Positions 44,460-59,719 of a DNA stretch of 64,000 nucleotides are shown in pieces. This stretch comes from Karstenula rhodostoma CBS 690.94 (lineage: Eukaryota > Ascomycota > Dothideomycetes > Pleosporales > Didymosphaeriaceae), in assembly GCA_010093485.1 (NCBI GenBank), contig MU001504.1, positions 152,985 to 216,984 of the forward strand, read 5' to 3'. How positions within the stretch are numbered: the stretch's first letter is position 1; every line of letters starts with the position of its first letter. The notes under the pieces were generated by a model. It did no database searches and was not told the origin of the DNA. It saw only the letters and a program-made list of their open reading frames with translations. The position numbers were made by a program, and so were the translations under genes.

Positions 44460-45990
44460 AGGGGTCTAAAATAGAAATTCAAAGATAACATATAAGAGTA
44501 TAGGGGGAGGTGGCTAAAGAATGGATGAGATGGGCATAATATGTAGGTAGGCGGTGTCTAAAACATGCGGGGAATCAAGATGATATGTTGCTGTGGGACT
44601 GGCGCTGCGAGATATCACTAACCGTTACTGTGGGGTGGTGATGACGATAGGGTATATATATACTTTATGGATCTGTCTGCGCGCTACACTACGGCGTGAT
44701 GGGGGAGGTGGTAGGTCTAAAATACAAGACAAGAAGAGATATATGGGAAGAGTGGGAAGGCGGTGTCCAAAAAACATAGAGAAGAAGACGTCATGTGCGT
44801 GGGTGGTGTCTGAAGAAATATGCTGGAAAAGACGATGTGTCGCTGTGGGACTGTCGCGCTGCGGAACATGACCGTCACCATTGTGGGTTAGTGATGCCGG
44901 CAGGGAGGGGTATATATACTCGGTGGGGTTGTCTGCTACGTGTTCACTACACTCGCTATTAGGGTAGCGGTGGTGTCTAAAACCGAGTTCCAGGATGACC
45001 TATGGGAAGGGTGAGGGCGGTGTCTAAAACCAATGCCCAAACACGTATGTGGTGGCCTCCTGCCTATGCGCGGGAAGGGTACAGGTTACTATGCTATGGG
45101 ATGACTGTGGCGCTGCGGAACATCACCAACTATCACCGTTGTGGTATGGTGATGACAGGGAGAGCTGTGGTATATATACTCCGTGAGCAGATCTACGTCT
45201 CTTACTCACTGCAATGTACAGGAGGTGATGGGTCTAAAATGCAAAACCAAAAGTACGTATGTGGGAGGGTGGGGGAGCGGTGTCTAAAAAATAGAAGAAG
45301 TAACGGAGATGTGTCGCTGCGTGCGAAACATCACCAACCGTCATCGCTGTGGGGTGGTGATGACGGAGGGAGGGGTATATACACTCAGTAGATCTGTTCG
45401 ATAGGTGCTCACTGCACTACACCGTAGGGGGTGGGAATGGCGTCTAAAAATGAAACTGCGGCCAGATATGTGGGAAGCGTGGGGAGTGGTGTCTAAAAAG
45501 GACAAGACACGTATGTGGTTTCCTGCGCGCGGGAAGGGTATGGTTTACTGTGCTGTGCTGGCGCTGTGAAACATCACCAACCATTACCGTTGTGGTATCA
45601 TGATGACAGGGAGAGGCTGCGGTATATATACTCGGTAGATATCTATTGGGTATTCACTACACTATACCGTGAGGAAGGGAGATGATGGGTCTAAAAACGG
45701 AATACAGAGATTTCATGTGGAGGGTGGGAGTGCGGTGTCTAAAACCGATGACAAGACACGTATGTGGTGGTGTCCTGTGCGTGGGGAGGGTATGGGTTAC
45801 TATGCTATGCTGGCGCTGTGAAACATCACCAACCATCACCATTGCGGGGTGGTGATGACGGCAGGGAGGGGTACATATATATACTCGTTGGATCTGCCTG
45901 CTTTATCCACTACACTACCCTGTACGGGAGGTGATAAGTCTAAAGATTGAACATACAGAGTTGTATGGGAGTGCGGTGTCTAAAAGATAA
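44460..45990 (+). repeat. TATA/GTCTAAAA cassette array B (six clear units)
   Basis: Tandem units of about 205-260 bp. TATA boxes (GTATATATA, GTATATACAC, GTACATATATATAC) start at 44652, 44910, 45170, 45375, 45622 and 45871. The first octamer GTCTAAAA follows at 44715, 44975, 45232, 45442, 45689 and 45938 (GTCTAAAG), that is 63, 65, 62, 67, 67 and 67 bp later. A second follows at 44764 (GTCCAAAA), 45022, 45282, 45491, 45737 and 45978. About 13-16 bp before most TATA boxes is a hairpin CATCACCA...TGGTGATG (for example 45121-45154, 45329-45362, 45825-45857), preceded by TGGCGCTG(T/C)G. Two lone octamers (44464, 44555) mark a decayed left edge. Nothing is encoded. Confidence 0.85.
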
Positions 45991-46930
45991 ACGAAAAGAC
46001 GAAAATATTACTGCGTCGAAAGACGATAACAAGACACGCATGTGGTGGCCTCCCGCCTACGCGTAGAAAAACCTTGCTGTGCTGGACGGTGCTTTTCTTT
46101 CAGAGGTTGCTGAACTAGGAGGTCGGAGTCAGGCATGCATGTTTGCTGCACACTTTTTAGACTGGGCAATTCTGAAAGTGGCATGGCTTTGGTCTGGAGA
46201 GGTCAAAAGCATGATGGTGATGGAGTTAGGTGCGACATGCATCTGCGTAAAACCCATACTGGATGAAAGACATGTATGCGATGCGCAAGAAAAAGGTTTT
46301 TGTGAAGGTGATATGCTGGTTTAACTGTCTTCACTCTCTTGCGGCTTCTCCACACCACCATCTCAAGAAAGCCGCAATTCTAAAAGTTGTGGAATGCAGG
46401 ATGCATGTGCCCGCTGGGGGTCCACACTAAACTCACCAAAGCCACGGGTTCATGTGCTCAGCCTGTAAAACCGGTCTATCCTATCCGCATGTGGAGAAAG
46501 GCCTTCCATCACAGAGGTATGCCACGCACTCATCTCGGCGTCAAAGAATATAAACCAAAATCCGACCTACCCCCGTCCTCACTACCAGCCCAAGGCAAGG
46601 CCACGACTAAAAACACCACTCACGACTTTTTATGTGCTTGCGTCGAAAACACACCACATGATGTGAATATGCGGGTTCTGTGCCGCACTCGCGTTCAAGA
46701 CTTTTCCTATCAAGCTCGCATGGTAACTCCTGCGTAACCTTGATACTTTTTCAGCAGATGCCTGTTGTACACCACCGGGGAAGGCACAGTACTAAAAGAC
46801 GCGCGGAAAGTACGACATGTGGACGGCGTTGGTCAGCATCTAGTCTAAACCAGAAAAAGCAGCAGGAATGTCGATTTTCCGGGGTGCCTGGCTGGGAGAG
46901 CGGGGTCTAGAAAATCTCTTGCATGTTGGT
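45991..46930. repeat. Degenerate right flank of array B
   Basis: Scattered octamer derivatives (GACTAAAA near 46605, TACTAAAA near 46792, GTCTAAAC near 46843, GTCTAGAAAA near 46906) without TATA boxes at the right distance. An 81-codon frame at 46079 has no support. Probably older, decayed units. Confidence 0.5.
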
Positions 46931-47374
46931 TGGGTATGTGTCTGCCAACCTGTTCAATTTGTAAATAGATAGTATAGCGGCTGCGTAAGAAACGGAAGGA
47001 GGAGTAATGGCGCTTATAAGCTATTAGGCTTATGTTCGGAGGCTCGGGGGCTGGGTGGAATTTCAGTGGGTGGTGTTTCTTTCTTAGCACACTGCTCGCT
47101 AAAACTGACGAAGAACGTCTGAATGTGGGGGTCTATGATATGCGGGGAGAAGCAAAAGCCCATTAGATATCGCATTATGTCGACGTCTGCAGCGCCAGGC
47201 CGAAATCTATCATGCACGTGCACATGCGTGGGGGACGAGAAACCGCAGTGTCCAGCAAATGGGTATATTCAACCACTCTCCACAGCAAGCTACATATCGT
47301 ACTTTTCCCTTCCCTCCCCTTCCCTTCCTCGCACCCTTCGATCCAGACGCCCAAACGCCCTCCTTCTATCTCCA

Positions 47375-50300
47375 CTACTGCCCCCCTTCCAGCACCCCAC
47401 TCTCCCGCAACTGCCTAAACAGCTCCGGCTCCAAAAACTTGCTAATCGTCACATCCTCCGCAAGGCCCTTGCGTCTCCGCGTCTTCAGCACAAAATCGCG
47501 CGCCGTCGCCTGCGCGGATGCCGGCTCCAGCGGCCGCAGCTGCGCGTCTTTGTCGAGCGGGTCGCCGGGGACGATGGACCAGCGGTCGAAGACGAGCGAA
47601 AGGGAGACTTGGCCTTGGGTGTGGATCTAGTTCTCGTTAGTATGTTGGTTTCAACTGGGTAGAAGGGAAACAGAGGGGAAGACTTACGCGCAGATCCGTC
47701 TCGAAGCCGAAGGAATCGATGACGGGGATCAGCCCGCGCACGCTGTACAGCGGCGTCCCTGCGATCGGGCCGTCCTGCAGGACGTGGCCTCTCCGCCGCG
47801 CGAGGACGGTGTACAGGCTGGACTTGGTGTCCGCGGGGCCGACCATGCTGCAGCTGTACACGGGCTCCATGAGCCGCGGGCTCGCCATGAGAAAGCTGGA
47901 GTAGCACGCGCGGCGGGCGGTCGGGATGATCTGGCCGCCGCCGCGGAAGATGGCTTCGGGCGCGAGCTCGACGTCGGTGATGCGGAACTTTGTGTTGCGG
48001 ATGGGCTCTTCGCAGAGGGGGCCTTCGCGGGTGGCCCAGCTGAAGCCCTGGCGGATGGTGTCGCGGACGGAACGGAGTGTCTTGGTGTCTACTTCGGAGG
48101 GGAGGGTGTCGTTTTGGAGGATGTTGGCGCCCATGTCGTCGGGGCCAAAGGCCCAGATGTTTCGGGAGGCGAGGAGGTCGTAGCCGTAGTGATCTTCGAA
48201 GAACTTGCCGACGACTCGGACGGGGTCTTTGATGGAGACTTTACCGGCTTCGATGTCCTCTGCGATGCCTGGGTCGAGCTGCTCTGCCACCATGGTGATC
48301 TTGTTCTTCTTGTTGGGAGTGAGGGCGTAGCATTTTATGGCGGACATCTCGACGACGGTCTCGCAGAAACGAGTCACCGGGTCGGACACCTTGATCTCCA
48401 TATCCGCGTACAACCTCCGCAGGTCATGAAGCACGCAGTCCATGTACAGTTCGCCAGTGCCGAGGATGACGTGTTCGCCGGATTCCTCGACCTTGGTGGT
48501 GATCAGTGGGTAAGACTTGTTGATTTTGCGGAGACCGTCAAGCATCTTGGGGAGTTCGGAGGGGTTGATGGGTTCGACGGCGACTTTGAAGACGGATTCG
48601 AAGAAGTGGCGGATCGGGCGGAAGATGTAGGCGTCTTCATCATCTGGCAGTTTTTGCGAGACCAGGGTGGCAGTCTTGACTATTGAGTTGTCGACGCCAC
48701 CTAGGAGCACCCAGTTACCCGCGGGCACGCCGCTCGTGGGAACGTTGTATCTCGACTCGGCAATCCAAGTGTCAGTGATGGTGGCGACCACCATGTCTTC
48801 CTCGTCTTCGATGGTATATGCTTCTCCGAGTACTCGCACGGAGGTGGCCGTTGTAGCTGTGCCGCTCATAACTCGTCCTAGGGCGTGGAACGACTTTGCA
48901 TCTGAGGTGTTGTACAGTTTGGAGACGTGAATGACCAGCGGGCCATTCTGGTTGCACTTCTCCATAGCTTGTGCTGTTTTGGAATCCAAGGGGCCTGTGT
49001 AATGTCTCTCGAGCATTCTCTTGGCGCCCTCTGCCGGTGAAGGAACGTGCTGTGTGATCATGTCTACGAAACCAGTCGAAGGACCGAAATACTGCTGGCA
49101 TACCAGCCGCATCAGTTCTTTCGCGTCCGTCTTGTACTCGGATGGCTTCAACCGGATGCCCAGCTGGTCCAGCGTGTCTTTCAGATCGTCCGCGCTCTCG
49201 CTAAGGGTATGTGCGTAGAGCTTGTAGATAGGTTCTAATATCCAGTGTACGAACGAGCGCTTCGAGTCCTCCTCTTGTGCCTTGCGGCTGAATTTGCGAC
49301 TTCCTGGGTTGTAGAAAATGTCTCCCCACAGGCGCACTGCAAACTTCTCCACATCGAGGTTCTTCATCGGCTTGCCAAATCCAGGCGCTTTCGCGGGTCC
49401 AGGGTAGAATTCGGCGTACATCTTGGCAAACGACTGCAGTGTGAAGCACCATCGCATGCTGGAGCAAGCGAAAGCGACGTTGCCTCTTTCAGGGCTTACA
49501 CGTCGGCGCTCGCCGCGGCCGGGAATGGTGTTTTCGATGACTGTGTTGACCTCCTCGATGACGTGCTTAATCTTGAAGTATGCGTCGCGCGGTGGCAGTT
49601 TCAGCTCCAGGATGAGGCGATCCATTTTGTTGACGACCAGTGTCAGGGGCAGATCTTCCAAAACAGCATGCTTAATGGCCAGCTCGGTCGTCACCTGCAC
49701 GCCTTCCACCACGTCTACAACCAGCACCACACCATCCACTAGCCGCATTGAGGCCGCCACCTCGTCCGCAAAGTTGACGTGTCCCGGGGTGTCTATGATG
49801 TTGAACAGATGCGACTTCATCGACGTGTTCTGGAGCACCAGTGTCATAGGCGCGGCCTTGATGGACAGTCCGCGCTCGCGCTCGACCACGTGCACGTCGG
49901 TGTAGCGCAGCTGCTCCTCGCGCTTCTTCCCCCTCTTGGAATCCAGGCGATCCTGGATGTCGTGTGTCTCCATAACCAGCATGTCCATGAAAGCCGTCTT
50001 TCCGTGATGCAGGTGGCCCGCAATGGCGATGTTTCGTATTTGATCCGGGTAGTTCATCAGGTCCGTCATGAGTTCGCGTGAGTAGTGTACCGGCGGCAGG
50101 TCCTCCTCTTGCACTGTGAACTTCTTCTGCACCACAGGCGCAACGATGGGCTGCGACAGCGCCTGCGTATCCTCCTCTTGGACCAGGACTTCGACATCGG
50201 CGCCGTACACGTCGGATGCGGAGGGGTAGTACTGCTTGTCTTCGTGCAGTATGACGGCGTTTGAGGGCCCCTCGTCCATCTCCATCAGCTGCTGGTCATG

Positions 50301-50478
50301 CGCCCCCTCTTCCTCGGCCTCGTCGTCGAGCACGTAGGCGTCTGCCGCCTCGCCGGTGGACTGCACATCGTCGTCGGACTCGGCTTCGCCGATGAAGTTG
50401 CCGAACCTGTAGCAATTAGGATCACGGGATGACGCACAGCACTCGAGCGCGCACTCACTCGTCGTATAGGTCGTCCAT
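47375..50478 (-). CDS. SNU114: U5 snRNP GTPase Snu114 / EFTUD2
   Basis: EF-2-like GTPase of the U5 snRNP that controls Brr2-driven spliceosome activation and disassembly. Exons 50478-50459, 50406-47688 and 47626-47375 close in phase (996 aa, normal for the family). The acidic N-terminal segment (MDDLYDEFGNFIGEAESDDD) is typical. G1 is GHLHHGKT (137-144), G3 DTPGH, G4 NKMD. EF-2-like domains II-V follow to RGLIPVIDSFGFETDLR, and the last exon ends ...FVLKTRRRKGLAEDVTISKFLEP. The first exon is only 20 nt, a conserved kind of micro-exon problem for gene finders. Head-to-head with ERG10. Confidence 0.97.
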
Positions 50479-50808
50479 GGCTGCAGAGGTGAATGGCGCA
50501 GTCTGCGCGCGCGAAGCTTGCATGAGCTACCCAAAAGTTCGAGGTCTTGGCGCGATCGACTCGGCAGCGGTGAAACGTGCCGCCGAGCAGGGATGTACCC
50601 GCTAAACTAGCGGTCAACAATGCGAAGGATGCGCCCAATCGGAGAGCCGAAATCGGGGCGAATGCTCAGGGCAAGGAACCACCCCACTCGGGCTTTTCCT
50701 AACGTGGACGCCACGACGACCGACTGCTAGACGATTAAAGTCGCTGCCCCTCGTGTGCTTTCTGCTCAATTCACCCCTTTGTCTCTCCCGTGTTCTAGAT
50801 ACCCCAAG
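50479..50808. promoter_or_regulatory. Shared divergent promoter of SNU114 and ERG10
   Basis: 330 bp separate the two start codons, so both promoters must overlap here. The ERG10 side is pyrimidine-rich (TCACCCCTTTGTCTCTCCC, near 50771). No canonical TATA box is visible on either side. That two housekeeping genes share this region is seen in the layout; co-regulation is inference. Confidence 0.6.
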
Positions 50809-52238
<1,430 letters not shown>

Positions 52239-52399
52239 AGGAGAGGATAAAATACCCTAATTTGTGATGGATTGCATGTGCATATGATAGATGACAATGG
52301 ATGGCTATAGCCTGTCTTGGATGATGACTGACGCCTTTGCTGTGTGTCGTATGGGGAGGTGCTGTGATACAGGGAATTAGTCATAGTGTTACCCTGGGG

Positions 52400-54440
52400 T
52401 TGTGGAGGTGGTCTGTATCATCACCACCCCACGCTGCAGATGCCAGCACCCTGCTCTAGAACGGTATAAATACCGCCCCAATCCCCCTTCAACTTCTTCA
52501 CATAACTGTTCGGGATCTTTGCGGGCTTGACTAAAACCATTTCAAGAGCATGCCATGTCTGGCTTAGGAGACTAAAAACGCTTTTATCAGGCGACATGTG
52601 TGCTTCGGCGCTGGCAAACCAAAAACGATAATTCTTCCGCCATATGCGTGGTTTATAAATATAGCGAGGCTCTGGTGATGTTGAAGGCGTCCCACAGAAT
52701 TGATGTGTGCTGTCAGGCTGTCGTGATAATAATCATCATCAATCGCTGTGGAGACGTTAATCTAGGGAGGGGTATATATACCGCCTCAATCTCCGTTCAA
52801 CCTCCTTACACTACTCCTGAGGATCTGAACGATCTTGCCTAAAAGCATTGGAGAGATGGAGCATGTCCTGGTGTGGGAGATTAAATTTGGAACAACGCGG
52901 TCTTATGTCTGGTCTGCGGCTGGGCTGGGTGACTAAAACTAAAACATCTTGCACCTCTGGTCATGTTATGTACTGTATACTATACATTTAACAGAAAACG
53001 CTGCGTGCTCTTAGGTTTTCGTGATAATAATCATCATCAATCACTGTAGAGACGTTAACCTAGGGAGGGGTGGGGTGTATATATACCGCCTTGATCCCCC
53101 TTTAACTTCCTCACAACTCCTAGGGATCTTGACTAAAAATAACGAGCTACAAGCCCATGTCCGGGGGTAGGAGACTAAAAATAAGTGACGCGACATTCTG
53201 ATGTTTGGGCTGGGGATGGGCTGGGCGACCAAAAAATGACATCGAGATTTCGGATGTCTGGTTGGGAATGTGGATGGGAGACGAAAAGCAGAAGTACATG
53301 GTGACCTGTGCGGTCTACAAGCAGATGTGGAAGACATTGATGGCGCCAGCGCCGTGTGTTTGGAGATTGGCGTGATGATGATGATGATCAGTACTACTCT
53401 GCTGTGGATATTGTTAAGCTGCTCGGGAAATGTATAAAAATACCCTTGATCTCGACCCTGACTTGCACGATACTCTCAAGGACCCTTCTGGCATTGACTA
53501 AAAGTGTTAGCCCGGCTGTCTCATGGCCCGCACTGGAGGACTAAAACTCTAGGAGACCATTACCATGTGTGGTTGGGGCCGGGAGACTAAAAACTGAAGA
53601 CTTTCAGTCATATGTGTGGTCCGAAACCAGACTGTCGAGGACTACATGGCGCCGGTTCTGGGTGTCTGTGGTTGATTTTGTTTGATGTCAGGTGTTGTAG
53701 TGATGGAGGAAATCACCACAGGCGTCGGCAATGTGTGGTGGGCTGTATAGATACACCCTTGATTCCACTTCAGATTCCGCACACAATTCCTAGAGAATCG
53801 CTCCCACAATCATGACTAAAATCCGTTGAACATGGACAATATGTCCTGCGTTGGGAGACTAAAAACAGATCCATCCAGTGGCATATGTGGTCGATAAGCA
53901 ACGACGGATATCTCGAATGGCGCCAGCTCGGTATCTGAAGCTCGTAGCGTTTATTCTGGGTCTGTTGTGATGATGATCGTCATTGCAGACAATAGTTCCC
54001 CGCCGAGAAAGTGTATTTATGTCTCTGTAATTATCCTTCTGTTCTGCACACTATTCTCAAGTCTTTGGGCCTTGACTAAAATGGCTATTGCGCCGCTTTC
54101 ATGTCCCAGGCTGGGAAACCAAAGAGTTCATGATGAACTTCCTATGTGGTCTAAAATACTTGTGGAACAATATTTATGCATCCGGCTATGGATATGAGAT
54201 CACTGCTTTTTACGTTGCGTAGAGGGGTGAGATGATTATCACTGCACTCGCGGACGTCAGCGGTCTGGGCTAGATGTATAGATACCACCTCGAGTCCGTT
54301 CCTATCCAGTACGCTGCTCTCGGTTAGCCTTGACAAAAACATATGCTCAACGGTTTGATGTCCTGGGCTGAGAGGCGATAAAGAGAAAATCTGAGTTCTA
54401 TGTGTGGCGTAAAGGCAGACTTGGATGGCTTTCATGGGGC
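52400..54440 (+). repeat. TATA/GACTAAAA cassette array C (seven units)
   Basis: Begins just after the 3' end of ERG10. TATA boxes (GTATAAATAC, GTATATATAC, GTATAAAAATAC, GTATAGATAC, GTATTTAT) start at 52464, 52772, 53077, 53432, 53745, 54014 and 54276, spaced 262-355 bp. The first octamer (GACTAAAA or GCCTAAAA/GACAAAAA) starts at 52529, 52837, 53131, 53496, 53814, 54074 and 54332, that is 65, 65, 54, 64, 69, 60 and 56 bp later, usually in the context (G)GCCTTGACTAAAA. The second is about 42 bp further in CATGTCTGGGCTGGGAGACTAAAA context (52570, 53173, 53539, 53857), and a third of GTGGTCTAAAA type follows. Upstream of the TATA is a TGATNATNATCATCA palindromic cluster (52724-52743, 53021-53040, 53372-53390, 53966-53984). 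No coding potential. Confidence 0.85.
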
Positions 54441-54775
54441 TAGGAGAGGGTTAAGGTCAACTTCTTTTTTGCGGTCCTCACATTACGTTTCGAGTCGTCT
54501 ATCCGTCAGCACCTAATTTCAACTATTGCATCCCGGTCAGCTCGGTCGACGCGATGGGAGCAGTGTGTTGATAGCAATGACAAGCTAAAGTGAATAGACA
54601 ATAACTGCGTTACATTTCGCAATCCTGTCAAGCGTTGGAAACAAATCGTTCGCTAGCTGACTGGCACATCTCCCAGGACCCGGCGCCGCGTTGCCGCTGC
54701 AATGTCTACAGTGTATTGAACATGCGTTCTGTATTGCAGCCTCAACACACAGGCTGATGTATAGCCAGGCTATAT

Positions 54776-55991
54776 TCACGTTGGACCGATGTTCCGCTCT
54801 GAATATTGGAAGAATATGGTAGTTCTGAGAGTAAGCATGCCGTTCAACTTGTAACACTTGGATTGTAAAATTACAATGATTACATTAATTCGGCCACATG
54901 AGAAGAGACGCAATATTTCACATGACAATAACCTTGACCAGCCCTGAGTGTCAAGCTCTCTTGGGGAGTGTACTTCACTGGAAGGCAATTCGGAAACTAC
55001 AGGCCGGCCGTAGATCTCCTGAGTAAAACTATGGTGGGTCATGCTAGAAGTTTTGTCTTCAACTCCAGAGGTCGCCTCTGGTGCTGCTGCCTGAGGTTTG
55101 CTTGGCCTATCCTTTCTTCGACGCCGATGCAAAAAGACCGTTAGGACCAGCGCACCGATGCCGAGTACGCCAAGCGATGCACCCAGTCCGATTCCAACTT
55201 TCACTCCCGTTGACAATCCGTTGTCGGTCGAGCTATTCGAAGGTGCCGTGCCTGTCGGAGATGGACGTTCATCCGAAGGATTTGAGGTTGAGAGCCGGCC
55301 GGGACGAGAAATCGGATGAGGCAGTTGTTGAACTGGTAGAAGGATCTGCTATAGCTGTCGAGGTCGCGCGTGCAACGTTGAATCATACTACAGCGATTGC
55401 ACCAACACTGGAAGACGCAGACAACGTCGTTGTCGCCATCGACTAGTCTGTGGACTCCCCTGCACCAGTGGAGGCGTATGTCAAAACCATGCCCTTGGAT
55501 ACACTGGAGAGACAGTCGCCGTTTACGGAGCGGCTTGTTGCATGCAGGTTCGAGTAACCTCTGTGAATCGGAGTCAGCCTGGTAGAGGATTCAGAGAGTT
55601 CAATAGCTTACGAGGGACAACACATGATCTGTGTCGTAGTACTGTCTTTAATGAAGGTTGCGACAGTCGTCCACAGATATGGACATGTCAGAGGCTGTAT
55701 GCTTAAGGCAGTATGTTCACTGCCTCCAACGCCTAGGCGCGCTTGTTCCCACCACGTAGTCACAGCAGAAGGTACACACTTGACTGCTGGGTCGATATCA
55801 AGCCCGTAGCCCGGATCGAACGCAACCAGGCTAGATCCATTGAGGCGAAAAGCAGACTCGCACCCTGATGACGGTGTGAAGACGGCCGTGAGAGGGATCC
55901 AGGAAGTTACATCGTCGCCATTTGTTTCTGCCGTGACAGACATGATGGGGAAGTTTGAAGCAAAGCGTTGTGGAGATAATGCAACGTGGGA
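54776..55991 (-). pseudogene. Decayed single-pass membrane protein (extracellular domain, Ser/Thr stalk, TM)
   Basis: The first part (55991-55608) encodes SPQRFASNFPIMSVTAETNGDD and ...CVPSAVTTWWEQ...CPYLWTTVATF...TTTQIMCCPS, a layout common in fungal surface proteins. An intron (GTAAGC...CTACCAG) continues it in phase to SSVSKGMVLTYASTGAGES. Then a TAG and, 20 codons on, a TGA interrupt the Ser/Thr-rich stalk. A one-base frame change follows before STSNPSDERPSPTG. The last part (to 54776) is intact: STGVKVGIGLGASLGVLGIGALVLTVFLHRRRRK, a TM helix with a basic stop-transfer, then a cytosolic tail. Both nonsense codons fit C-to-T changes (CAG to TAG, CGA to TGA). A complex intron structure is the alternative. 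Confidence 0.55.
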
Positions 55992-56273
55992 CTGTACAAG
56001 TGAGTTGATTGATGGTAAGACACCTCATCAAAGAAGAACGGGGAGTAACGCAACGAGGATACGGGGGACCAAGGCTTTGCCTCTCCGCCCCTATGCACAA
56101 AGCCTGGCATGCGCACCCGCGTGGCACAGTGATCCATGTACCAGAAATGAGTGGCTGCAAGCCGCGTGCAGGGATATCACATTTAAGCGCTGACCATGCT
56201 AATCACAACACTTGGCACCGTTATAAGACAGGTTCCCTTCTCAACATAATCCACTTTGTCCTACATCCACAAC

Positions 56274-58176
<1,903 letters not shown>

Positions 58177-59719
58177 ATTAGCTGTCATCTTTCGTTCTTC
58201 ATCAACTTTGGCAAGAATGGAACAAACACTGATAAGCACATGCCATGCGGCGCAAGATCGAGAAAGATGCATGGCTCTCTATTTTATGTCATGTTATGCT
58301 TACTATAGCGAACAAAAATGTATCAGAAGAAAACACATCGACAAGACACTTGATCGAGCTGCTACCATTTAGTTACCAGATACTGCCAATCCACGTGTTA
58401 TCAATACCGGCACCGACCGAATTCTCCGAAAAGTGCATGAGCTGCGTCAATGAGTTTACACTGCTTATATATGGCTGAGCGGACGGGAAGCCTAGTTCTC
58501 TCTTGCCCATTCGCCACCAAGACCGCTAAAAGGACTGTGTTTAGTAGTCTGTCTACAGCTTAATACACCCCGTAGATCGTTGATTCACTACACAGTATTC
58601 TCAGACATTACTGTTATTCCCGGACCCTGGCTACTGCACGCTTAACGCTATGTCACGCACATAGGCGCTTAGATCAAGCCGCTATTGGTGTCTGCCTGTT
58701 CGAACAGGGGAGCGGCCTATTACGGAACTGTTGGGTCTAGGACTCAGGATAGCGAGTGAGCGCGAGGCAGGCATAATGAGGGCGGGCTGCGCGACCATTA
58801 GATCGGCGGCTTGCTAAACTTGGGCTAACGCCACATCACCAAGCGCTTAGGTTAAGCCACTATTGGTTCTACAGGGTGTTTAGCCCCGGCTCGCACGGGG
58901 CCGTCGTCCTTAGAGTACCGTATATTTTGAGCAAGTAAGCAGCTTTCGGTGGGTAGACCAATTGGACAGTAGCTACGGTACACCTTCACTGGCACCCTAG
59001 GAGCGGCCCCGTGCGACCTGAGGTGGAAACACCCTGTATCCAGGCTGTAGATACAGGCCAGTATTCTGAGTGAACGACACTTAGAAATACGCTTACTGAA
59101 CAAGTCTTAGTGTCTTTCAGCGGCCACGGCGGTGCATGTGGCTTAGAAAGTGGCGATCTTATGGGTCATTGCTACCATGTACCTTTCTACCTACCATCTA
59201 TACATTCTGAGACATCTACAAGGTCAAGGCGGGTGTGAGTTGGCCTTCCCCCATGCTGGCTTCCTCGGAGGTGTTCGTCGACTTCTGACGAGGCTGAAGT
59301 GGCAATTTTTAACCCGTGCTTCTCAAGCAACATGTTCTCGAAGCTTCGCTCTGGCAAGTAACCTAGGGTACATAGCACTCGTTCCTGGAAATCTGCCTTC
59401 GGTTAATTAGCTGAGAAATAAGGCGCTCTTGGCATTTTCACACGCTGTGATTCGTTTATTGAGCCATCAATTCTATCTTCTAATTGGTTGATTATACGAG
59501 GGCGGATTCGAGAATCGCGTGTGATCAAACGTGGAGTGATACTGTTGATGCGGTTCTTCAGCCTTCCGGTGAGACGATAACAGCACCATGCAGCTCGATG
59601 TTAAGCCACTAATGCGTGGGCAGGCTAAAAGCCTATATTGTCCAGCTGAAGGCACCAGTGTTCACCGAAAATCCTCGCCCGCTCTCCAAAATCGCTTCCT
59701 GTTCTCTTGCTAATCTTCT
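58177..59719. other. Repeat-bearing intergenic region
   Basis: No gene recognised. It contains an imperfect ~43-bp direct repeat, CGCTATGTCACGCACATAGG...CGCTATTGG (58648-58690) and CGCCACATCACCAAGCGC...CACTATTGG (58829-58866), and immediately after the second copy a MITE. A TTAAGCCACTAATG string near 59600 is a possible third partial copy. Confidence 0.55.
58872..59036. mobile_element. Mariner-type MITE, 165 bp
   Basis: The left end CAGGGTGTTT...TCGCACGGGGCCG and the right end CGGCCCCGTGCGA...AAACACCCTG are reverse complements over about 33 bp, with mismatches only in the middle ~9 bases. A TA dinucleotide stands on both sides (58870-58871, 59037-59038), the target duplication of Tc1/mariner transposases. 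The 165-bp element has no room for a transposase. It must have moved by a partner element elsewhere in the genome. Confidence 0.85.

Noticed and set aside
46079..46324. 81-codon frame starting at 46079
   Set aside because: Lies in the degenerate flank of array B and is not repeated in other units; most likely chance.
55540..55562. tRNA T-arm (GGTTCGAGTAACC)
   Set aside because: Stem does not pair as a T-arm and no acceptor, D-arm or anticodon arm surrounds it; it lies in the membrane-protein relic.
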